Position numbers and translations under genes: made by a program. A stretch of DNA of 64,000 bases from Clostridiales bacterium (GTDB lineage Bacteria; Bacillota; Clostridia; Christensenellales; Borkfalkiaceae): NCBI GenBank assembly GCA_022508245.1, contig JAFLVO010000001.1, forward strand, positions 1 to 64,000, in the 5' to 3' direction. Under the pieces are notes generated by a model, which was given only the letters and a program-made list of their open reading frames with translations, was not told the origin of the DNA and ran no database searches. Shown here piece after piece: positions 1 to 7,900 of this stretch; the stretch's first letter is position 1; the number at the start of each line of letters is the position of its first letter.

Positions 1-117
1 ATAAGATATCCCATCGAAAGAGTAAGACCCCTTCAAGACCAGAAGGTTGATAGGTCGGGGATGTAAGCGCAGTAATGCGTTGAGTTGACCGATACTAATA
101 GGTCGAGGGCTTGAACT
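1..117 (+). rRNA. rrl: 23S ribosomal RNA, 3' end (partial, truncated by window start)
   Basis: Recognisable conserved 23S 3' terminal sequence ...gaccgatactaataggtcgagggcttga. Confidence 0.93.
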
Positions 118-260
118 CAACAACAAAAGTTGAGAGAAGAATAGTTTACGAATCTAGAGAGAAGCTACATTTTTAACGAGCGTAATAAAGTCCTTTTTAA
201 CTGTTTTTTCAATGCTATGCAGTGAGTTTCGCTTTTAGCTTTTCGATGCGACTCCGTTAT

Positions 261-336
261 TCCGCTTTAGCTCAGTCGGTAGAGCATTCGGCTGTTAACC
301 GAAGTGTCGTTGGTTCGAGTCCAACAAGCGGAGCCA
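261..336 (+). tRNA. tRNA-Asn (anticodon GTT), CCA encoded
   Basis: Cloverleaf: acceptor TCCGCTT/AAGCGGA, D-loop AGCTCAGTCGGTAGAGC, anticodon loop CTGTTAA, T-arm GGTTCGAGTCC, GCCA 3' end. Confidence 0.96.
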
Positions 337-337
337 T

Positions 338-451
<114 letters not shown>

Positions 452-463
452 TTTCAAAAGTGG

Positions 464-490
464 AAGCCCACAGCGCAAGCTGTGGGCTTT
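464..490 (+). terminator. Rho-independent terminator of rRNA operon
   Basis: AGCCCACAGC-GCAA-GCTGTGGGCTTT. Confidence 0.85.
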
Positions 491-606
491 ACACTATTTA
501 TATAATTGAATAAAGTAAGAATGGCATATATTAGCGGCAAAAGTTAATTTATTTTTAAAATCTAAACTAATTGATTGCAAATCAGAAATTTAATTGATAT
601 ACTGAT

Positions 607-670
607 AGTAGGGAATGAAGTTCTCCCTTGGGAAACCTAAACCGCTTTCAAAGCTGATGACTTCTGCTAC
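607..670 (+). promoter_or_regulatory. Fluoride riboswitch (crcB motif) aptamer
   Basis: GTAGGGAATGAAGTTCTCCC...CTAAACCGCTTTCAAAGCTGATGACTTCTGC matches the layout of the crcB motif (GGCGATGGAGTTCGCC...AAACGCT...AGCTAATGACTCCTAC). Confidence 0.92.
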
Positions 671-694
671 ACGGCAGAAGTATCGGCTTTTTTG
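651..694 (+). terminator. Riboswitch expression-platform terminator overlapping the aptamer 3' half
   Basis: AAGCTGAT(G)ACTTCTGC-TACACG-GCAGAAGTATCGGCTTTTTTT; mutually exclusive with the aptamer GAAGT/ACTTC pairing. Confidence 0.88.
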
Positions 695-710
695 TTTTAA
701 GGAGTAATTT

Positions 711-1958
711 ATGCTGACTTCACTTGCGCTTATATTTCTCGTCGGGCTGAGCATGGCGGCAATCTGCAAAGCAATCAAGTTGCCGCGCATTATAGGCATG
801 CTGATTACGGGCGTCGTACTCGGACCGTACGTGCTCAACTTATTCGACAGTTCCATACTCGGCATATCAGCAGATCTTCGGCAGATGGCGCTCGTCATTA
901 TCTTGATTAAGGCAGGACTGTCGCTCAATCTCAAGGACTTGAAAAAGGTCGGGCGCCCTGCGATTTTAATGGCGTTCCTGCCTGCGGCTTTCGAAATCGG
1001 AGCGTGCGTAGTTTTTGCACCTATTTTTCTGAAAGTCAACTATATTGAAGCTGCGATAATTGGAGCGGTGCTCGGCGCCGTTTCGCCTGCTGTAGTCGTG
1101 CCGCGTATGGTTCAGCTTATGGACGAAAAATACGGAACGGAGAAGGGCGTTCCGCAGATGATACTTGCAGGTGCATCGCTCGACGACATTTTCGTAATCG
1201 TGCTGTTCACGGCGTTCGTCGGAATAGGACAGGGCAACGGCGTGCAAGTGATGACCTTTCTGAATATTCCCATTTCAATCGTTTCGGGCATTTTGCTCGG
1301 CGCGGCGGTGGGCTTTGCGCTCGCCTGGTTCTTTGAAACGGCGTTCGCACATAAGTACTTGATACGCAACAGCTTAAAGGTAATTATTATTCTGGGCTTT
1401 GCGTTCCTTCTTCTTGCTGTGGAAGCGTGGTTGAAAAAATACTTCTCCGTTTCGGGCTTGCTTGCTATTATGAGTATGGCAATCGTTTGGGCTATGCGGA
1501 GCGCAAAGGAAGTGGTTGCGCGGTTGCAGGAAAAATTCGGGAAGCTGTGGCTTGCGGCAGAGGTAATACTGTTCGTTTTAGTCGGTGCGGCTGTAGATAT
1601 ACGCTACACTTTGGAAGCAGGCGCGTGGGCGTTGCTTCTGATTGCGATGTGTTTGGTGTTCCGCAGTGTGGGGGTATATCTTTGTATGCTTGGCACCAAA
1701 CTCAATCAAAAAGAACGGCTTTACTGCATAATAGCCTATCTGCCCAAAGCTACGGTGCAGGCGGCGATAGGCGCGGTCCCCCTATCTTTAGGACTTCGGT
1801 TCGGAAATATCGTTCTTTCGGTTGCGGTTCTTTCCATTCTGATAACCGCACCACTCGGCGCGATAGGAATGGACTTGACTTACAAAAAACTGTTGCAAAA
1901 AGAGCAAGCGATAGAGCAGGGAGAGCAAACCTACCAAGAGGTTACACAGGCAGAATAG
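711..1958 (+). CDS. Cation:proton antiporter (CPA/NhaP-like), 415 aa
   Basis: Multi-TM protein with CPA-type motifs (GVVLGP, LIKAGLSL, LGAVSPAVVVP, ASLDDIFVI); RBS GGAG; downstream of fluoride riboswitch. Confidence 0.85.
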   Translation: MLTSLALIFLVGLSMAAICKAIKLPRIIGMLITGVVLGPYVLNLFDSSILGISADLRQMALVIILIKAGLSLNLKDLKKVGRPAILMAFLPAAFEIGACVVFAPIFLKVNYIEAAIIGAVLGAVSPAVVVPRMVQLMDEKYGTEKGVPQMILAGASLDDIFVIVLFTAFVGIGQGNGVQVMTFLNIPISIVSGILLGAAVGFALAWFFETAFAHKYLIRNSLKVIIILGFAFLLLAVEAWLKKYFSVSGLLAIMSMAIVWAMRSAKEVVARLQEKFGKLWLAAEVILFVLVGAAVDIRYTLEAGAWALLLIAMCLVFRSVGVYLCMLGTKLNQKERLYCIIAYLPKATVQAAIGAVPLSLGLRFGNIVLSVAVLSILITAPLGAIGMDLTYKKLLQKEQAIEQGEQTYQEVTQAE

Positions 1959-1989
1959 CAAAAACGGACGGTCACCCGTCCGTTTTTGC
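1958..1989. terminator. Terminator hairpin
   Basis: AAAACGGACGG-TCA-CCCGTCCGTTTTT. Confidence 0.85.
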
Positions 1990-2143
1990 GTTAAATTGTT
2001 TATTGCTATATAAGCATACCACAGGTAAAGAAAGCGCAAGGGTAAGAAAAATTATTTTAAAAACTTGTAACAATGTCGTTCATCTTATCGTCTACATAAT
2101 ATAAAATGTTATTAAGCTAAAATATATCTACCAAGGAATAATT

Positions 2144-2548
2144 ATGTTAATTTTGAGGTTAAAAAAAGATATCAAAAATATTTTAATCTGTTTGATATCA
2201 ACGTTAGTTATTTCACTAACCACTACATTTATAAGTTACATAAAATATGGAAAAATAGATGATGGGTTAATAACTGAGTTGTTGTTCAATGTGCTTTTTT
2301 CAGGCGCGTTGACACTTTTAATAAGTGATATTGTAGAATACTTCATTTTTAAGTATTTCAAAAAGCAAATAAACAATTATGGTAATGCTAATTTTATAAT
2401 AATTTTCATAATCAGCACATCAATTTTTATCGGTTATTACATAACTTGTTCAATAAACTATAAAACTATTGAACAGTTATTTTGGATTTGTGTTTCATGT
2501 TATATTTTTGCAACTGTTCAGCATACTTTATTTAAAAAAATTTTTTAA
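2144..2548 (+). CDS. Small AT-rich 4-TM hypothetical membrane protein
   Basis: Open ORF, 134 aa, several hydrophobic segments; in low-GC island. Confidence 0.6.
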   Translation: MLILRLKKDIKNILICLISTLVISLTTTFISYIKYGKIDDGLITELLFNVLFSGALTLLISDIVEYFIFKYFKKQINNYGNANFIIIFIISTSIFIGYYITCSINYKTIEQLFWICVSCYIFATVQHTLFKKIF

Positions 2549-2566
2549 TTTTACGGAGAAAGTTGA

Positions 2567-3139
2567 ATGATTTGGATTTGGGCTTATTTTGGTGTTATTA
2601 TAGGCATAATAGTTATAATGATAGCATGTTATATTATAATAAATCATATTTTTAGCAAAAAAGAAAAAGCGGAAAAAATTAATCAACTTAACACTCAGAT
2701 TGAGGAAAATAAAAAACTCAACCAAGAGTTAAATAATCTTAAAGAAAAATATGATAGAGATATTGCTGAGGAAAAGGAGCGTAGTAAACAGGAACTAATC
2801 TCAGAGAGAGAGAAATTTAATAAGGCACTTATCGCTGAGAATGAGCGCAGCAAAAAAGAATTAGATGAAGAAGTTAAAAGGCTTTTCAATGAATTCTCAA
2901 AAGAAATACAGTGTCAATTTAACGACTTAAAAATAGAACAGTGTAAAAATAACAGGATAAATTTAAATGATTTTTATATTAGAAAACTTGGGGACGGCAG
3001 ATTACAGTTAATTCCAAAATCGCAAAATGGCTTGAGTTCTGTTGCATTATATTCTAAGCGGCTAAACAAGAATTTAAAAAAAACTGGGGGGCATTACTTT
3101 GTAAAAGCATCTAAAAATAATGAAGACGATGATAAGTAA
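2567..3139 (+). CDS. Hypothetical membrane-anchored coiled-coil protein
   Basis: N-terminal TM then long charged coiled coil (EEKERSKQELISEREKFNKALIAENERSKKELDEE); RBS ACGGAGAAAG. Confidence 0.65.
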   Translation: MIWIWAYFGVIIGIIVIMIACYIIINHIFSKKEKAEKINQLNTQIEENKKLNQELNNLKEKYDRDIAEEKERSKQELISEREKFNKALIAENERSKKELDEEVKRLFNEFSKEIQCQFNDLKIEQCKNNRINLNDFYIRKLGDGRLQLIPKSQNGLSSVALYSKRLNKNLKKTGGHYFVKASKNNEDDDK

Positions 3140-3140
3140 T

Positions 3141-3181
3141 AAAAAATACGGCGACTAAAAGATAGCTCGCCGTATTTTTTT
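3141..3181. terminator. Terminator hairpin
   Basis: AAAAATACGGCGA...TCGCCGTATTTTTTT. Confidence 0.8.
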
Positions 3182-3320
3182 GTTGTGAAATAAATATCAT
3201 TGCCGTCAATCTTACGGGGCGCAAGCATTGCCCTGATTACGGGGTAACCTTGCCCGTTGACGGAAGCGATAAACGCCGTTTTCTGTTCGGTTATGAATTC
3301 AAAAATTGTGTTTTATCCAT
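3181..3320 (-). pseudogene. Truncated, frameshifted pyridoxamine 5'-phosphate oxidase-like protein remnant
   Basis: Minus-strand reading: MDKTQFLN(S*) then, after a one-base shift, FITEQKTAFIASVNGQGYPVIRAMLAPRKIDGNDIYFTT; ends at the 3141-3181 hairpin; RBS CGGAG. Confidence 0.7.
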
Positions 3321-3335
3321 TGTGTGTTTTCTCCG

Positions 3336-3845
3336 TTAAAATTCAATATCAACTTTATATTCGTTATCAATCAGAATATAATTCAAACCGTATTTTTTGC
3401 ACATCTGTAAATTGAGCTCGTTGTCCTTAATCAATTTTTCTTCCGTCAAATCAGCTCTTAACCTTTTTTCGATTATGTTTCCATAAGCTACGATGTTCGA
3501 AAAATTATTCTGTATATAGTTTTTACTCATTATCAGGCAACAATATTTGATTTCGGATAAATACTCTTGATTAAAATCTTTTTGCCAATCGAAAGGGATA
3601 TAACAGCCCTCAACAATCAGATGTTGTCCGTTTTCTATTGCGGTTTTAATTATTTCCTTAACTATCGACCAAAGATATGGTGTCAGGCTTTTGTCATCAT
3701 ATACGCTTATGTCCGTTTTGCCGCTTCTTATTAGCCCCATTTTCAAATGGTCGATGGAGAGGTAGGAGTATTTATATTTTTCCAATAACCGCTGGGCAAG
3801 CGCAGTTTTTCCCGTATGCGTCGTGCCTGCTATCAATATTATCAT
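3336..3845 (-). CDS. P-loop kinase-like / AAA family ATPase, 169 aa
   Basis: Walker A GTTHTGKTA near N-terminus; small-molecule kinase-like length. Confidence 0.75.
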   Translation of the reverse strand: MIILIAGTTHTGKTALAQRLLEKYKYSYLSIDHLKMGLIRSGKTDISVYDDKSLTPYLWSIVKEIIKTAIENGQHLIVEGCYIPFDWQKDFNQEYLSEIKYCCLIMSKNYIQNNFSNIVAYGNIIEKRLRADLTEEKLIKDNELNLQMCKKYGLNYILIDNEYKVDIEF

Positions 3846-3866
3846 AAATAAGTAATCTCCGCTGAA

Positions 3867-4184
3867 TTATTTCTTTTTTGTTTTCGGGGCAGGCAAGTCG
3901 GCGTACATCGCCTCAAATAAACCGCACAAGTAGTCCTTGTCGTCCACGTTGTCTACAAGCAACATTCCCTTTGCGCCTTCGTAGGGCAAAGAGTAGGTAG
4001 CCTGTGGCATATACTCGATTGCCGATTTTACGGGCTTTACAAGCAGTCTGTCGTCATAGATGCCGCCGACAAGTTTGCCGCGGTAGTATAGCATAAACTC
4101 ACCCATCATGGGATTGTAAGTTATATCGTCCAAGTCCAATAATTGCTCTAAAATGAAATTCAAAAAATCTCTGCTCGATGCCAT
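3867..4184 (-). CDS. TfoX/Sxy N-terminal domain protein
   Basis: MASSRDFLNFILEQL...ITYNPMMGEFMLYYRGKLVGGIYDDRLLVKPVKSA typical of TfoX-N; start at MASSRD with GCGGAGG SD. Confidence 0.82.
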   Translation of the reverse strand: MASSRDFLNFILEQLLDLDDITYNPMMGEFMLYYRGKLVGGIYDDRLLVKPVKSAIEYMPQATYSLPYEGAKGMLLVDNVDDKDYLCGLFEAMYADLPAPKTKKK

Positions 4185-4206
4185 AATTCCTCCGCTAAAT
4201 TGAAAT

Positions 4207-4701
4207 TCAACTTGCAATAATTTCTTTTGCGATAGCCTCAATGCTTTTGGAAGTGGTATCTATTTTGATTGACTTTAAATCCCGATACAAAGGCAATCGC
4301 TCAATACTTCTATCTATGACGTCAGCTGTTCTGACGCCCTTTTCGATGTCTTTTTGCAATCTTTCTCTCAGCGTTTTTTCGTCGCAGGTGAGGGAAATTA
4401 CCTTGACGTCACATTGTGACGTGTCCAAGTTTTTCAGCAATTTATCTACTATGTCCTGTCGATGCATAACCCAGCAGAAAATGATATTGTCGTAGGCAGA
4501 GCAATGGAGGAAGTTATTAAGAAGGTAACAGATATTGTCTGTTACCATATTCTTCGTTTCTTCCGTTACCTGAAAGGGGTGGGAATCCCAGCACCAATCC
4601 CCGTCGAGAAAAACGCTGTTGTTAAGTAAGCGCTTCAAATGTTCACATACGGTGGTTTTGCACACGCCCATAGTGCCGCCGATAAGATAAAGTCTTTTCA
4701 T
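4207..4701 (-). CDS. P-loop nucleotide kinase-like protein, 164 aa
   Basis: MKRLYLIGGTMGVCKTTVCEHLKRLL Walker A-like. Confidence 0.72.
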   Translation of the reverse strand: MKRLYLIGGTMGVCKTTVCEHLKRLLNNSVFLDGDWCWDSHPFQVTEETKNMVTDNICYLLNNFLHCSAYDNIIFCWVMHRQDIVDKLLKNLDTSQCDVKVISLTCDEKTLRERLQKDIEKGVRTADVIDRSIERLPLYRDLKSIKIDTTSKSIEAIAKEIIAS

Positions 4702-4945
4702 ATTTCTCCGCTAAATTACTGTTTATCGTATAAATCATACCACGAAACAAAAAGAAAAGCAATGGCAACAAGAAACATTCTTGTGCCATTGAAAGTATGA
4801 TATTTCTATTATTCATCGCTATCAACGCCCGCCATTGGCGGGCTGTGTTTTTAATAGGGGTAATTTTAAACATAACCTGTTTAATACGTTTGACTTTCAT
4901 AAAATTATAAAATATATTTTATGTATAAAGAATAAGGAGAGCTTT

Positions 4946-7900
4946 ATGAAAAGAAAAATCACTCTAATAATTCTTTCCGTAATCGCGGCGGTATGCCTTG
5001 CGTTCGGACTTGCGGCATGTGCTTTGGGCGGTGGCGGAAATGGAGGACAGGAACACAGCCACACATTCGACGAAACGCGCTGGGAGCATAACGACAACAC
5101 TCACTGGCACCCTGCGACCTGCGAACACACAAATGAACGCGGCAGCGAGGCTAAACACAGTCTCGACGCGGACGGAGCTTGCACCGTTTGTCCGTACGTT
5201 TCAAGCAGTGGCGGTCATCAGCACACTTTCGATACGACGCGCTGGGACTATAACGAAACATATCACTGGAATCCCGCAACCTGCGGACACTCCTCGGCGC
5301 ACGGTAACGAGGCTAAGCACAACTTCAACGGCGGCACAACCTGTATGTGCGGTTATTCAAAGAGTGTGGAGCCCGGCGAGCATTACGCAGTTCAGTTTGA
5401 CGTAAACGGCGGAAATCCCGTCATAGAGTACGCCACTTACGAGAAAGGCACTAAGATTGATGCACCCGATCAACCCTCACGCATAGGCTATTCCTTCGGC
5501 GGTTGGTATACTGACGTGAACTGCACTCAGCCTGTGACTTTCCCGTACGAGGTTTCGAAAAACGTTACGTTCTACGCAAAGTGGACGAGTAGCGCAAAAG
5601 TTACCGTAAATTTTGCTATATGTATGCTCAGGAACGACACGCGCGATTTCGATTATTCACAGCATATCCTTGATTCAATCCAAATCGACAGGGGAGCAAA
5701 GCTTGAACAGCCCGCTAACCCCCGCGATATAACATACACTGACGAAGACAGCAAAGTACATACATATAAGTTTGCGTACTGGAACTTCGACGCGTCCTAT
5801 CAGTCGAACACAAGCTACGCCGTTCTCTTCCCGGTATTAAAGACCGACTACGACGAGATTACGCTGTACGCAAGATACGTTGAAGTCAGTGAATCGGCTA
5901 CATACGCAAAACTTACCGTTCACCCCGGCAACGGCGAAAAGGATACCGTTATGTACGGAGTGCAGGGTAGGTCGCTTGCAATAGCAAACCTTGACAGTCT
6001 TGATTACAGCCCGTTCTATTCCGACAGGAGCGCGCCGAGAAGACCTGGCTATACGGCAACGGGCTATTACAAGTCGCAGGATTTTAACGCAAGCAACGTT
6101 TACCCTATACCGTTCAAGCTCGAAAATGCGGAAAACGACGTGTATATCCGTTGGCAGGAGACGAAGGAGCTCACTGTAACCTACGATTTGAATTACGACA
6201 ATCTGACAATACCCGCGTCGTTTCCTTATAACGGATATATCACTCGCATTGACGACCCCATTCGTGCTGGTTACACCTTTGACGGCTGGTATTATCCTTT
6301 CCAGCTTGCCGACGAGGACAATAGATGGAATTTTGACTACGACTATGCAAGAGGCAACATAACCCTTACTGCAAAATGGGTCAAGACGGCGACGGTAATT
6401 ACCTTTGATATGCACGGAGGCAAGGCGCGCAATCCCGTGGCGGTAAGTAAGGGGTGGGAGATTACAAGTCTGCCCCAGCCCTCGCGCCAGTCGGGCAACA
6501 GCTCGTGGAATTTCCTCGGCTGGTATCTTGACAGCTCGTATTCTCAATCGTCGAAAATCGAGCCAACGACAGATAACGGCTACGCAGTAAACAATGACAT
6601 AACCCTTCACGCAAAGTGGAGCGACGAAATCGATTTGCGACAGTTCAAATTCAGTTTTATAGGCGGGTTTTACGCGGTTTCCGCGGCAAATACAGATATT
6701 TCGGGCAAAATAACCGTGCCGGCAAAGTATCTCGGGGTAAAAGTAACGAGAGTGGAGGCAAGCGGTTTCAGAGCCTGCACCTATATAACAGAGGTTATTC
6801 TTCCCGAAACATTAACCCACGTATTCAGTTACGCTTTCTACGGCTGTACCGCTCTCAAAAAACTGGTACTGCCCGAAAATCTCGTGCAGTTGGCTTATAA
6901 CTCACTCGATAACTGCGTCAACCTTGAAGAAATCAATTTCCCCTCGGGCGGCAAATTCTATAACGTTTGCTCGTCTGTATTCCGTTACACTCCCAAAGTA
7001 TGGAAGTACCTCACTTGGGATAAAGTGACAGAAACTACGAGCGTATGCTACTGGGGCACGGTGTGTCTCGGCTTCGGTTACTACGTGCCCAAATCCACAG
7101 ATTTCAACGACGGCTTAACAGAGGCGAAAAACTATAACGTAGCATCTGTTACCTCGTATACCGTAAAAGCGGGCACGACGATGATTGCCTCGTATGCATT
7201 CCGCAACTTCTCCAAGCTCGAAACGCTTACGCTCGCCGATTCCGTCAAATATATGACGGAATATGCCCTTCCCAACGAGGACAGTTCAAACGGCATAGAG
7301 TTAAAGACGCTCAACCTTTCGGCTTCGCTTGAAAGCGGTTCGCTCACGCCAATCTATCCCTCGACGATAGAAACACTGACAATACCTTCGTCCAACGTAA
7401 CGTACGAGGTAAAGGACGGCTGTCTTGTCGATAAAATCTCTAAGGTACTTGTCGCGTCTGAAAAGGGTGCGTCAAAGATACCCGAAGGCGTTGTGACAAT
7501 CGGCGAAAGCTCATTCCGCAACAAGGATTTGCAGACGGTAACTATCCCTAACACCGTCACGACCATACGTGAGCTTGCGTTTGAGGGAGGCGCATATACT
7601 TCTATCATAATTCCCGACAGCGTCGGCATTTTGGACGTTACGGCATTTAAGAACTGCAAGAATATGGAGTCTGTTTCGCTCGGCGCGCGCGTACCCTTGC
7701 AGGAAAAGTCGTTCTTTACGAATATGTACTACCTGTCTACCGCGAAGATTGCCACCGTTGCCGTCAGTGCGGATAACCTTGCTATGTACGGCGCCGACAG
7801 CGTTGTCTACAACAGAGAAACGGGAGATATCATCTACGCCGCTCCCAAGTACAACGGCGCGGTAACTCTCTGGGACAAAACGCAGACTTTGCCAAAGAGC

